Shown here in pieces: positions 49,930 through 58,494 of a stretch of 64,000 nucleotides of DNA; within the stretch, counting starts at the first letter, position 1; each line of letters starts with the position of its first letter. Under the pieces are notes generated by a model, which saw only the letters and a program-made list of their open reading frames with translations, was not told the DNA's origin and ran no database searches. This stretch comes from Anabaena sphaerica FACHB-251 (GTDB lineage Bacteria; Cyanobacteriota; Cyanobacteriia; Cyanobacteriales; Nostocaceae), in assembly GCF_014696825.1 (NCBI RefSeq), contig NZ_JACJQU010000003.1:361794-425793 (forward strand). Reading direction: 5' to 3'. Position numbers and translations under genes: made by a program.

Positions 49930-50306
49930 CCCATGCTATCCCGCACTTCTTTGATGGTTTCGATAGAGATTTCTTGTCTTTCGCAGGCAAAATCGTTGTC
50001 ACTGGTGAGAAATAGCATACAGTGGCACTCTTTGCGTTCTCGCATGGGTACGCACGGACAGTTCCAATAGGCGGCGTTGACTTCCGCTTCTTTATCTTCA
50101 TAGTGACGGCAGGGACATAAAGGCGCACCGAGGTCGTCTTTATGTTTAGCTAAACCTTCAATCACAACTGCTGTAACGGAAGGTTCAGTACAGAAGTACG
50201 TTCCAGTCCGTTTGGCATATTGTTCGGAAAAATGCCGCATTGCCTCTAGGCTCTTATCACTGGATTTTGTGTTAACTTCTGAATTGATCATGGGATCGGC
50301 GTTCAT
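49926..50306 (-). CDS. ftrB: Ferredoxin-thioredoxin reductase catalytic subunit
   Basis: 126-residue iron-sulfur subunit that passes electrons from photosystem-reduced ferredoxin to thioredoxin. All seven expected cysteines are visible: Cys39 (TYFC), Cys64 and Cys66 (PLCPCRHY), Cys83 and Cys85 (WNCPCVP), Cys94 and Cys96 (ECHCML), which form the 4Fe-4S cluster and active disulfide. The start could be Met1 or Met6 (MINSEVN). The gene for the variable subunit is not in the window. It overlaps the DUF309 gene by 4 bp. Confidence 0.95.
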   Translation of the reverse strand: MNADPMINSEVNTKSSDKSLEAMRHFSEQYAKRTGTYFCTEPSVTAVVIEGLAKHKDDLGAPLCPCRHYEDKEAEVNAAYWNCPCVPMRERKECHCMLFLTSDNDFACERQEISIETIKEVRDSMG

Positions 50307-50337
50307 AATTTAAATATTTCTTTGCATTGTACAACAG

Positions 50338-50380
50338 GCGGGAGGCAGGGGAGCAGGGGAGCAGGGGAGCAGGGGAGAAG
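50338..50380. repeat. GGGGAGCA tandem array
   Basis: GGGAGCA/GGGGAGC-type units repeat between the DUF58 gene and ftrB, an STRR-like tract. Confidence 0.8.
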
Positions 50381-50422
50381 AAATATTATCTTTCTTTTGA
50401 ATCCTGACTCCTCAATGTCCTT

Positions 50423-51583
50423 TTAAAATGAACTTAATGGTTTTTGCAACTGGAGTTGCAGTTCTTGTTCACTTTGCAGGATGATGCCGGTGTAATCTCG
50501 ATTTATTACGACTTGTTTTATGGGAGAAGCTATATTCTCCCATAAAACCCAACGACTTCCCAGAGGTAACTCAGATAAGGTGAGGGGGTTTTGGGTGAGC
50601 CAAATTAAGGGGTAGTTCTCTGGTAGTAAATTAGCTTCTTCCAGAGGGTTGGTTGCTGCTAATGTTTCCAGAACGGTAATATCACCTTTGACTAAACCTG
50701 TGGCTGCTGTCCAAAGTTGTACTTGTAATTGTTGTTTTTGGGCATAGAAATACAAGGATGCAGCAGCTGTGACTGCTTGCTCAAATTGTTCTTCTTGCCA
50801 TTGGGCAGCACTATCAAGGGCAATGATGATTTCTTGACCACCTGTGATAATTTCTAATTCGCGTACTCGTAATTCTCCGTAACGGGCGCTTGTACGCCAA
50901 TGGATGAGACGAGTAGGATCACCGATGCGATAAGGACGGAGCGATCGCACTAATCCTGTTGTGGCTAATTGTAAGGGTTTACCACGGGGATCATTTCTTT
51001 GACTGTCATCTTGGCCAATCTCATCCACTAATGGGCAGGTGGTGAGGGGTAGAACGGTGGGATAGACTATGGCGATCGCTTTACTTTCTCTTTGACGACG
51101 ACACCAAAATAAACCCCAAGGCGCACCTGTAGCTAATTCTACTTTATCCCATCTGTATAATCCCCGGCGTTGGGTGGGGTGGTAGTATTGCCAGCGGTAA
51201 CTATTTTTTGCTTCGATGGTATCAATGGGATTTTTGATTGGTTTGCCTAAAATGAAAGGTAGGATATCGGCAACTTGCAATAAAGTTACAGGTTTTGGGG
51301 TGGGATTATAGATTTCTATTTCTATGCTGAGTTCGTCTCCGACGCTGACTGGTGGAATGGGAGAGCGTTTGACGACTAGATTTTTGAGCGATCGCGGTGC
51401 TAAAAAAACTGATACACCCAGAAGAGCCAGACAAACCCCACTAATTACATATAACCAGCCCGCCATTGTGTTGATAGCAGCGCCTAAATAACAAAGAGCA
51501 ACGCCTGTTAATACCCAACCGCCATAGGTAGGTGATGAAGCGTGAGTTTCTAGCCAATTGGTGACTTTTTTGGTGATTTTCAT
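50423..51583 (-). CDS. DUF58 domain-containing membrane protein
   Basis: 386 residues from ATG at 51581-51583 (MKITKKVTNWLETHASSPTYGG); an upstream in-frame ATG at 51613 is less typical. Two hydrophobic helices at about 20-60 (GWVLTGVALCYLGAAINTMAGWLYVISGVCLALLGVSVFLAP) lead to a soluble domain with LRPYRIGDPTRLIHWRTSARYGELRVRELE, the DUF58 hallmark, and a vWA-like end with IIIALDSAAQW. The family often accompanies MoxR ATPases, but none is adjacent. Function is not known. Confidence 0.85.
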   Translation of the reverse strand: MKITKKVTNWLETHASSPTYGGWVLTGVALCYLGAAINTMAGWLYVISGVCLALLGVSVFLAPRSLKNLVVKRSPIPPVSVGDELSIEIEIYNPTPKPVTLLQVADILPFILGKPIKNPIDTIEAKNSYRWQYYHPTQRRGLYRWDKVELATGAPWGLFWCRRQRESKAIAIVYPTVLPLTTCPLVDEIGQDDSQRNDPRGKPLQLATTGLVRSLRPYRIGDPTRLIHWRTSARYGELRVRELEIITGGQEIIIALDSAAQWQEEQFEQAVTAAASLYFYAQKQQLQVQLWTAATGLVKGDITVLETLAATNPLEEANLLPENYPLIWLTQNPLTLSELPLGSRWVLWENIASPIKQVVINRDYTGIILQSEQELQLQLQKPLSSF

Positions 51584-51705
51584 AGTGCAAGGAGGCTGGA
51601 GGGAAGAAAGCAAGTTTTATGAGCTTTGTCAACAGTTTCTTTTTTAACTTAAAAATAATTGAAATGTATAGGATTTTAGTGAGTTCAGAAATTTTAAAAT
51701 TAATA

Positions 51706-51725
51706 GTGGGTTATGACTAACCCAC
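51706..51725 (-). terminator. Stem-loop terminator after the EamA gene
   Basis: GTGGGTTA (51706-51713) and TAACCCAC (51718-51725) form a perfect 8 bp stem with a 4-base loop, about 36 bp after the EamA gene stop on the minus strand. The following sequence is A/T-rich but lacks a clean U-run. Confidence 0.6.
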
Positions 51726-51760
51726 CATAAAAACTAACAACTTGCGTTAATTTAGATCAT

Positions 51761-52777
51761 CTAAGATCCCAACCTAGTTAATTCTCTATGGTTTTCTTCA
51801 GAGACCAGCAAAACAGGTAATGTTGCGTTGCTGACATCAACTTCTGTATTTGGCTCTACATCTGAAGATTTGTGTTGGCTGAGAACTATTGCAGATAAAA
51901 CAAAAGCTGCACCAATAAAACCATTTAGCCCCAGTTGTTCACCAAGTAACCAATATGAGAATATTGCTGCAAATATTGGCTCTAGCGTGTAGAGTAAAGC
52001 TGCTTCTTCAGATCCTATCCAGCGTTGAGCTATTGTTTGCAGCCAGATAACAAGAGCAGTTGCAACTAGCCCTAAATAAAGAATCACGCCCCAATTTTCA
52101 TTAATGATCTTCCACTCTGCAACTAATTCTGTATTGCTCCAGATTAAGCCCATAACCGCAATTACAAACAATTGGACGCTGGTGAGAGATAAAGATGGGT
52201 GGCGGGATGCTACTTTTTCTATAATTAGGGTATAAACTGCATAAAGAAAGGCATCACCTAACATTAATAAATTGCCAATTCCTAATACTCCCTCTCCCCA
52301 ACACATCACGCCAATACCAATAACAGCAAGTCCGGCTGATAGGAATGTTTTCAACGGTAAGTAACGACAAAAAAGCCAACCCAGTAGAGGTACTAAAATT
52401 GCACTCAGACTAACAATAAATGATGCCTGGTTTGCATGGATACTCTCAAGAGCAATTGTTTCAGTAGCTAAATAGGCGAAAAATATGATTCCCAAGATTA
52501 AACCATCGCGTAACAAAATGGCGTTTAGCCGCCGCAAATTAACGCTAAAAAATAATGCTGCCACCGCAAATCTTGTGGCAATTAAAACACTAGGAGAAAG
52601 ACTAATTACTGTTTTTTCAATCAGTGGGAAAGTTGTACCCCAAATGATGTTGATAACAACGAACAGAATAATTCCCTGAAGGTGCAAATTGTTTTGTGTA
52701 AGTTCACGGGTGGAAGTACGGAGTCTGACACTAGCCGCCACCCAGTGGCTAAATATATTACTTAAAAACAATATCAT
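51761..52777 (-). CDS. EamA/DMT family transporter
   Basis: 338-residue inner-membrane protein with about ten helices in two EamA repeats (GIILFVVINIIWGTTFPLIEK and LMLGDAFLYAVYTLIIEKVASRHP are characteristic). The conserved E near the end of repeat two (LLYTLEPIFAAIFSYWLLGEQL) is present. Members export amino acids or other metabolites; no substrate can be inferred. It has its own terminator and does not obviously share an operon with DUF58. Confidence 0.9.
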   Translation of the reverse strand: MILFLSNIFSHWVAASVRLRTSTRELTQNNLHLQGIILFVVINIIWGTTFPLIEKTVISLSPSVLIATRFAVAALFFSVNLRRLNAILLRDGLILGIIFFAYLATETIALESIHANQASFIVSLSAILVPLLGWLFCRYLPLKTFLSAGLAVIGIGVMCWGEGVLGIGNLLMLGDAFLYAVYTLIIEKVASRHPSLSLTSVQLFVIAVMGLIWSNTELVAEWKIINENWGVILYLGLVATALVIWLQTIAQRWIGSEEAALLYTLEPIFAAIFSYWLLGEQLGLNGFIGAAFVLSAIVLSQHKSSDVEPNTEVDVSNATLPVLLVSEENHRELTRLGS

Positions 52778-53093
52778 ACGGATTTTCCAGCTATCCCTTC
52801 CAGAATTAGGAACAGAGTGGCTAATATTGTTATCACCATTCTTTTTGTTAAATCAAGAGAATTTTGCTCTACATAATAAATACTATAGCAATCTGATGTG
52901 ATTTATAAATTTATTCTTGGAGGCAGGGAATAGAAAATAAAGAAGGTAGATGTGTAGGTAATCTGTGTATTAGTTAAAAATTAATGGTAAATTGTAATAG
53001 TGATTTAAATCTATGGTTTGCATAAATTCTATCTAGACTAGGATTGGCGCTAAAGCGCAACTTTGGACAAAGGATTATTTTGTTAATAAACTC
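52778..53093. other. Divergent promoter region
   Basis: 316 bp between the start of the EamA gene (minus) and the endonuclease/exonuclease/phosphatase gene (plus). AT-rich, with no clear motif. Confidence 0.5.
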
Positions 53094-53894
53094 ATGAAAG
53101 TTATCACAATTAATATTCTCTTTAAACTGAATTATTGGACACAACGCAGACAATTATTAGTAGAGGGACTAAGAGCGGAAAATCCTGATATCATTGCTTT
53201 ACAAGAGGTAAGTTTAGCAGAAGATACTGCTGCTTGGATTGGAGAACAATTAAATATTCCCTATATTTATAAAGCTGTACCCAAGGAAGTATGTAATAGT
53301 GATTTACCTTTTGGGTTAGCTATTCTCAGTCGTTATCCGATTGAAAAAACAGCCGCACTTAATTTAGAACATCAGGGTAGAATTGCTCAATATGCACAAG
53401 TTAAGTTAGATGATAATAAATCAATAGTAATTTGTAACGGTCATTATTATTGGCATCCCGGTTCTCACAAAAAACGTAATAAACAAATACAAATGATGTT
53501 AGATTGGTTATCGCAATTTTCTGATGAAATGCCGATAATATCGGTGGGAGATTTTAATGGTACTCCTGAAACATCAGGAATTGCATTAGTTAAAGAAAAA
53601 TATCAATCAGCTTATGAAGTATATCATGGAAATGAGCCAGAATATACTTGTCCCACACTTTTAGGTCAAGATAAAATTAGTTGGAGAAACAGATTAAAAC
53701 AATTTTGGAGAACGTTAATTTTTAATATGAGTTGGAAACCCTGGAAGGGAACTTTAGATTATATTTTTATTAATCAGCATTTACAAGTGCGAGACTGTCG
53801 AGTAATTCTCAATCGACCAGCAGCGAATAATCGTTATCTTTATCCTTCGGATCATTTTGGGATTGTTGCAGATTTGGAGATTGTTGATAGTTAG
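53094..53894 (+). CDS. Endonuclease/exonuclease/phosphatase family protein
   Basis: 266-residue metal-dependent hydrolase. Fold signatures are MKVITINILFKLNYW, PDIIALQEVSL (metal-binding Glu), FGLAILSRYPIEKT, VICNGHYYWHPG (catalytic His in the NxH-type position), ISVGDFNGTPETSG (GDFN motif) and YPSDHFGIVADLEI with the C-terminal SDH. Substrates in the family range from DNA to phosphoinositides and sphingomyelin, and cannot be resolved here. It stands alone on the plus strand. Confidence 0.88.
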   Translation: MKVITINILFKLNYWTQRRQLLVEGLRAENPDIIALQEVSLAEDTAAWIGEQLNIPYIYKAVPKEVCNSDLPFGLAILSRYPIEKTAALNLEHQGRIAQYAQVKLDDNKSIVICNGHYYWHPGSHKKRNKQIQMMLDWLSQFSDEMPIISVGDFNGTPETSGIALVKEKYQSAYEVYHGNEPEYTCPTLLGQDKISWRNRLKQFWRTLIFNMSWKPWKGTLDYIFINQHLQVRDCRVILNRPAANNRYLYPSDHFGIVADLEIVDS

Positions 53895-54077
53895 ATTTTT
53901 TATTTCACGCAGAGGCGCAGAGGCGCAGAGAGAAATTAAGAGGTATGATTATGCCCATCCTGTAACCTGTCTCCAACTTGCCAAACCATAGTTGATAAAT
54001 AGGAATAATTTTAGGTCTATTTTGGCACAATTTTAGACAGTATGCTACATGACTAATGTAAGTAATTGTAAAGGCTT

Positions 54078-54464
54078 CTATCTTGTGTATTCTTGGTAAA
54101 TAAAAATCTGCATACTAGACTTGGGTTGATTGTTTTTCTTAATTCTAATTAGCTGATTAGTAAAATCAGAATTTTCACTCAGGCAACTCTGAAGTATTCT
54201 AGCTTGTCCTATATAATCTCGATCATCTTTACAGATGATAATACCAGAGTGAGAAATTTCACTTTGATGAAGTGCAATAAAATCATCTCGGTTGAGTGTG
54301 AGTACAATTCGTTTCTCTTGAGTCGCAAATGCCAAAACTTCATCATCTGGGATACCTTGATTAGCTTTTCCTGCTTCGTAGGAAGTAAGCACATCATATT
54401 GATATTGGCGTAATTGTTTCACAATTTCCAGAGGAAAGTTTTCATCAGCATATAATCTCACCAT
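54078..54464 (-). CDS. DUF5615 PIN-like protein, probable toxin
   Basis: 128-residue protein of the Mut7-C/DUF5615 group, a PIN-like fold. It opens MVRLYADENFPLEIVKQLRQYQYDV (ADEN acidic site) and has DDEVLAFATQEKRIVLTLNRDDFIALH with a further acidic site. Similar proteins pair with DUF433 antitoxins. The start overlaps the last base of the DUF433 gene, so the two are co-translated. Toxicity is inferred from the pair and fold. Confidence 0.8.
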   Translation of the reverse strand: MVRLYADENFPLEIVKQLRQYQYDVLTSYEAGKANQGIPDDEVLAFATQEKRIVLTLNRDDFIALHQSEISHSGIIICKDDRDYIGQARILQSCLSENSDFTNQLIRIKKNNQPKSSMQIFIYQEYTR

Positions 54465-54784
54465 CAGTCATCCTCATTTTGAGCAGTGATGATCAGATCA
54501 ATTTCTGAAGGATGTTGTTCATAATAATTCCAAACTGCTGTTAAATCTTCAGATGTCAAACTAGGATAATTTTGCAGCAATTCTACATCATCCGCTCCCT
54601 GTTGTCTCAAAGACACCAACACCCATACAGGAATGCGAGTATTACGAATTCGAGCATGGCCACCACAAATTCCCGGAGTTTTTTGGATAGCATGAGATTT
54701 GAGACGACTTTCTAAAAGTGTTCTTTCTTCTGGGGAAAGTGCCTCAATTACTTGTACAAGAGAATAAACCAATTGCTGATTCAT
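54464..54784 (-). CDS. DUF433 protein, probable antitoxin
   Basis: 106-residue protein. An N-terminal VIEALSPEERTLLESRLK block is followed by the DUF433 helix-turn-helix region KTPGICGGHARIRNTRIPVWVLVSLRQQGADDVELLQNYPSLTSEDLTAVWNYYEQHPSEID. DUF433 proteins usually act as DNA-binding antitoxins. It precedes the DUF5615 gene with a one-base overlap, the usual antitoxin-toxin order. Confidence 0.85.
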   Translation of the reverse strand: MNQQLVYSLVQVIEALSPEERTLLESRLKSHAIQKTPGICGGHARIRNTRIPVWVLVSLRQQGADDVELLQNYPSLTSEDLTAVWNYYEQHPSEIDLIITAQNEDD

Positions 54785-54820
54785 ATCCTACTTAAAAAAG
54801 AAGGTTTTTAAAATTATAAA

Positions 54821-55468
54821 TTATAACTGCTCTCTCACCCAATTTCTAAAACTCTTAATAGTCGCATTTCTCCCAGCAGTTTTACTCTTCTCCAAATATT
54901 GATGAATCACATCAATTAAAGGTAAACTGGGCAAATTTAAACTTGACTGAGACTCTATATAATTACCATCTACTAAAACATTAATTTGCAATTTCCCATT
55001 TTCAAACCTCCACAGTTCTGGAACTTGCAAAGCTTGATAAATATGTGGATGAGTGCGGGAAGTAATATCAATTTCTAAAGCTAAATCTGGAGGAGGATCA
55101 ATTGTTAAATCTAACCGCTTTTTACCTCTAATTAAAGCTTCATTTTTAATATAAAAACATTGATCAGGTTCTATCCCCTGATTCATAAATTGATTTTTAA
55201 ATGTCGTAGAACCAAGACATCTAAACTCAATATCCAATTCTTCTAACAATGCCTTAACTAAATCGCTAATAATTTCCTTATCGTCCTCATGTTCTGGTAA
55301 AGGAGCCATAATTTCTAACATTCCCCTGTCATAAGCAATTCGCGCTGCACGATGCTCTCCTAATTCTTCCAGAATTGCTTCTAATTCTGTCCAGGTGACA
55401 TTCTGCAATAAAACCCTTTGTCCTGGTGGTACATGAATGCGCTTGAATTCCAACAACATCATTTCCAC
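54821..55468 (-). CDS. Uma2 family (DUF820) putative restriction-like endonuclease
   Basis: 215-residue PD-(D/E)XK-like protein common in cyanobacteria. The family blocks RAARIAYDRGMLEIMAPLPEHEDDKEIISDLVKALLEELD, PDQCFYIKNE and PPPDLALEIDITSRTHPHI (Glu and Asp of the nuclease core) are visible. Uma2 genes are usually multicopy, with unknown biological role. It is next to the DUF433/DUF5615 pair on the same strand, 36 bp upstream, and may be co-transcribed with it. Confidence 0.85.
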   Translation of the reverse strand: MEMMLLEFKRIHVPPGQRVLLQNVTWTELEAILEELGEHRAARIAYDRGMLEIMAPLPEHEDDKEIISDLVKALLEELDIEFRCLGSTTFKNQFMNQGIEPDQCFYIKNEALIRGKKRLDLTIDPPPDLALEIDITSRTHPHIYQALQVPELWRFENGKLQINVLVDGNYIESQSSLNLPSLPLIDVIHQYLEKSKTAGRNATIKSFRNWVREQL

Positions 55469-55755
55469 TCCTGGAAAAATATCAAACTTTAAATATTCTA
55501 TAAATTAGTATAAATCTCTTTTTTTTCTCTCTGCGTCTCTGCGTCTCTGCGTGAGAAAAATCTTATGTCAATGCCTTGGGATTTTAGCTAACAATACCAG
55601 AAATCCCAAACAATGTCAATATCAATCGCTGAAAAAACCAAACTTCGTCAAATAATTGAGAATAGAATCAATAATATTGAGAATAGAGGGGGTTTATTGA
55701 GAAAAAACTTTTTTTCAGGAATTTGGGTAAATCACAGATAAGTTAATTTAATGGA

Positions 55756-55785
55756 ACGCAGATAAACGCAGATAAACGCAGATAA
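55756..55785. repeat. Three tandem copies of ACGCAGATAA
   Basis: Three perfect 10 bp units lie immediately next to the typA terminator hairpin. Confidence 0.9.
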
Positions 55786-55816
55786 AAAATTAGGGTGGGT
55801 TTGTTTTTCCCACCCT
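55786..55816 (-). terminator. Rho-independent terminator of typA
   Basis: AGGGTGGG (55792-55799) and CCCACCCT (55809-55816) form a perfect 8 bp stem with a 9-base loop. On the minus strand it is followed by AATTTTTT and lies about 8 bp after the typA stop. Confidence 0.88.
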
Positions 55817-55823
55817 GAATAAA

Positions 55824-57614
55824 TTAGCGTTTAGCTAACTTCTTCGCCATCTTGCGGAGACGAATAGATTGTGGTGTAACTTCCACCAACTCATCGGGTC
55901 CGATATATTCCAACGCACGTTCCAAGCTCATATCTATAGGTGCTTGCAACTGTACGAGTTCATCACCACCAGCCGCACGGTGGTTAGTTAGCTGCTTGGT
56001 TTTACAGATATTCAATTCCAAGTCTTGGGGACGATTGTGTTCTCCCACAATCATGCCTCTATAAACCTTGGTTCCAGGAGTGATAAAGAATGCGCCTCTA
56101 TCTTCTGCGTTTTTCATGGCGTAGAAAGTTGAAACACCTTCTTCAAAGGAAATTAAAACGCCTTTGTTGCGGGCTTCAATGTTGCCAGAAAGTTGACGGT
56201 ATTCTAGGAAACTGTGGTTCATGATGCCTTCACCACGAGTCATCCGCATAAACTCACCCCGGAAACCAATCAAACCACGGGCAGGAATCACAAACTCTAA
56301 TTGTGTGCGATCGCCAGCACCAGGTTGCATATCTTGCATTTCGCCTTTGCGTTGTCCCAGACGTTCAATACAGCTACCAACGGCATCACCGGGAACGTCT
56401 AAAACGAGAAGTTCGTAAGGTTCACATGGTTGACCGTTAATTGTCCGGTAAATTACTTGTGGCTGAGATACTTGGAACTCAAAGCCTTCACGACGCATGG
56501 TTTCAATTAAGATACCCAGGTGTAATTCACCCCGACCGGAAACCAAGAATTTATCAGGAGAATCGGTTTCTTCAACGCGTAAAGCAACGTTGGTTTCTAA
56601 TTCCCGGAATAAGCGATCGCGCACTTGGCGAGATGTTACCAACTTACCTTCTTGACCCGCAAAAGGTGAATCATTTACCCAGAAGGTCATTTGCAATGTT
56701 GGTTCATCCACTTTAATGAGTGGTAACGCTTGGGGTTCGTTGGGGTCTGTAATGGTTTCCCCGATGTAAGCATCTGCAAAACCAGCCACAGCCACAATAT
56801 AACCTGCGGTGGCTTCTGCCATTTCCACTCGTTTCAAGCCTTCAAATCCCATCAACTTGGTAATTTTACCTTTGACAATGCTGCCATCTTCTACGACTAA
56901 AGCAGCTTGTTGTCCAGCGCGAATAGTACCGTTGTGGATTCTACCAATTACAATCCGTCCCAGATATTCAGAATAATCTAGGGTGGTAACTTGTAATTGC
57001 AGAGGTTTGTTAGGATCTCCCACAGGTGCGGGAACATGACGCAGAATAGCCTCAAACAAAGGCTGCATATCTACCGATTCTGCTTCCAAGCTTTCCTTGG
57101 CATAACCTCCCATGCCGGAAGCGAACAGATAGGGAAAATCACACTGATCTTCATCTGCACCCAATTCCAAGAACAGATCCAAAACCTTATCCACAGCAAC
57201 GTGGGGGTCAGCTTGGCCACGGTCAATTTTGTTGACAACAACAATGGGACGCAGACCTTTTTCCAAAGCTTTTTTGAGTACAAAGCGGGTTTGGGGCATT
57301 GGTCCTTCATTGGCATCAACAATCAGCAGACAACCGTCTACCATGCCGAGTACCCGTTCTACTTCTCCGCCGAAGTCAGCGTGTCCAGGGGTATCAACAA
57401 TATTGATCAGGGTTTCTTTGTAGCGAACCGCTGTATTTTTAGAAAGAATAGTAATTCCTCGTTCCCTCTCCAATGCGTTGGAGTCCATGACACAATCCGG
57501 AACGTCTTCGCCTTCGCGGAAAATGCCGGACTGTTTCAGAAGAGCATCAACCAAAGTGGTTTTGCCGTGGTCAACGTGAGCGATAATGGCGACGTTACGA
57601 ATTGGGAGCGTCAT
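55824..57614 (-). CDS. typA: Ribosome-associated GTPase TypA/BipA
   Basis: 596-residue translational GTPase linked to stress, cold and ribosome assembly. G motifs are [22 protein letters not shown] (G1), [13 protein letters not shown] (G2), [15 protein letters not shown] (G3) and VVNKIDRGQ (G4). TypA-specific blocks [22 protein letters not shown] and [24 protein letters not shown] are visible, and the C-terminal TypA domain is intact. Length is standard. It has its own terminator. Confidence 0.97.
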   Translation of the reverse strand: MTLPIRNVAIIAHVDHGKTTLVDALLKQSGIFREGEDVPDCVMDSNALERERGITILSKNTAVRYKETLINIVDTPGHADFGGEVERVLGMVDGCLLIVDANEGPMPQTRFVLKKALEKGLRPIVVVNKIDRGQADPHVAVDKVLDLFLELGADEDQCDFPYLFASGMGGYAKESLEAESVDMQPLFEAILRHVPAPVGDPNKPLQLQVTTLDYSEYLGRIVIGRIHNGTIRAGQQAALVVEDGSIVKGKITKLMGFEGLKRVEMAEATAGYIVAVAGFADAYIGETITDPNEPQALPLIKVDEPTLQMTFWVNDSPFAGQEGKLVTSRQVRDRLFRELETNVALRVEETDSPDKFLVSGRGELHLGILIETMRREGFEFQVSQPQVIYRTINGQPCEPYELLVLDVPGDAVGSCIERLGQRKGEMQDMQPGAGDRTQLEFVIPARGLIGFRGEFMRMTRGEGIMNHSFLEYRQLSGNIEARNKGVLISFEEGVSTFYAMKNAEDRGAFFITPGTKVYRGMIVGEHNRPQDLELNICKTKQLTNHRAAGGDELVQLQAPIDMSLERALEYIGPDELVEVTPQSIRLRKMAKKLAKR

Positions 57615-57787
57615 AGAGAGTTTAGGTGAACTTTAGTGTTTTTAGATTTAGAAGCTAAATGTTTGGCTGTTTTAACAGATTCGGGGATGTTTTGCCAATT
57701 CTGTAACGAACCTTTAATAATTCTAGCGCAATTGTCACAAATATTGTTATTTTGACAAGAAATAGCAAGAGTAAAAAATTTCTGATT

Positions 57788-58183
57788 TTAAATTGGTGCA
57801 ACTGGTGCAACATTTTGCTTCAACCAGCCAGTCAAATCTTCACGCCCTAACTGGCTATCTGCTAACATCAGTACCATTTGTTCTTGCTCATCAACCGCCG
57901 CAACGATTTCTAACCCGTTCAAAACCAGAAAAGTTTCCATTGCTGCATGAGCAGTACGCTTGTTACCATCAACTAAGGCATGATTCTTGATCAGAGAGAA
58001 ACCTAACGCAGAAGCCTTATCAATGACTGTAGGATACAAATCATCTCCCCCAAAAGTCATTTTTGGTTGAGCTACAGCAGATTCTAATAAACCTAAATCT
58101 CTTATACCCAAAGCTCCCCCAGACTGCTGTATTACCTGACGGTGTAGATACAGGACTTCAACTAATGTTAGGTAACGGATCAT
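57788..58183 (-). CDS. Doc-type toxin (Fic fold, death-on-curing family)
   Basis: 131-residue Fic-like toxin. The signature motif HALVDGNKRTAH (His68, Asp72, Asn74, Lys75, Arg76) matches HxFx(D/N)GNKR, with Ala in place of Phe. Doc toxins phosphorylate EF-Tu. The start ATG overlaps the antitoxin stop in ATGA, showing coupling. The pair is the third toxin-antitoxin-like unit in the window. Confidence 0.9.
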   Translation of the reverse strand: MIRYLTLVEVLYLHRQVIQQSGGALGIRDLGLLESAVAQPKMTFGGDDLYPTVIDKASALGFSLIKNHALVDGNKRTAHAAMETFLVLNGLEIVAAVDEQEQMVLMLADSQLGREDLTGWLKQNVAPVAPI

Positions 58184-58377
58184 GCTAGACGGCGGTACAA
58201 TTCAGAATTTTTCTTGAGTACATATTTTGCTGCTTGCTCAAAATCACTTTTTGGATAATTTAGCCAATCTTCTATAGTGGCACGCAATAATTCTTCTGGA
58301 GAGATGCCGTTTGCTTGTGCCATTACTTGCAGTTGTTGTAATTGTTCTTCTGGAATATTGATAGTAATTGCAGCCAT
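58180..58377 (-). CDS. Antitoxin partner of the Doc-type toxin
   Basis: 65-residue protein. It has a ribbon-helix-helix-like start AAITINIPEEQLQQLQVMAQANGISPEELLRATIEDWLNYP and a short C-terminal helix (FEQAAKYVLKKNSELYRRLA) that could neutralise Doc. It precedes the toxin gene with a 4 bp overlap. It is not Phd in sequence, so the call rests on gene order and the RHH-like pattern. Confidence 0.82.
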   Translation of the reverse strand: MAAITINIPEEQLQQLQVMAQANGISPEELLRATIEDWLNYPKSDFEQAAKYVLKKNSELYRRLA

Positions 58378-58494
58378 AGCAGTTGTTGATAAAAGCTAGT
58401 GTTTTTAATATTTTAAACCGATAACAACCCGTGATTAGCACTTACACCTAAAATTGTGCCAAAATAAACTGATAACTCTACAATTCTACAGGTT

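Larger units (their letters stand above)
55469..55823. other. Intergenic region with 10 bp tandem repeats and typA terminator
   Basis: 355 bp with no gene. It holds a TCTCTGCG-type repeat (about 55527-55553), a 10 bp repeat ACGCAGATAA in three copies (55756-55785) and the typA terminator (55786-55816). Confidence 0.75.
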
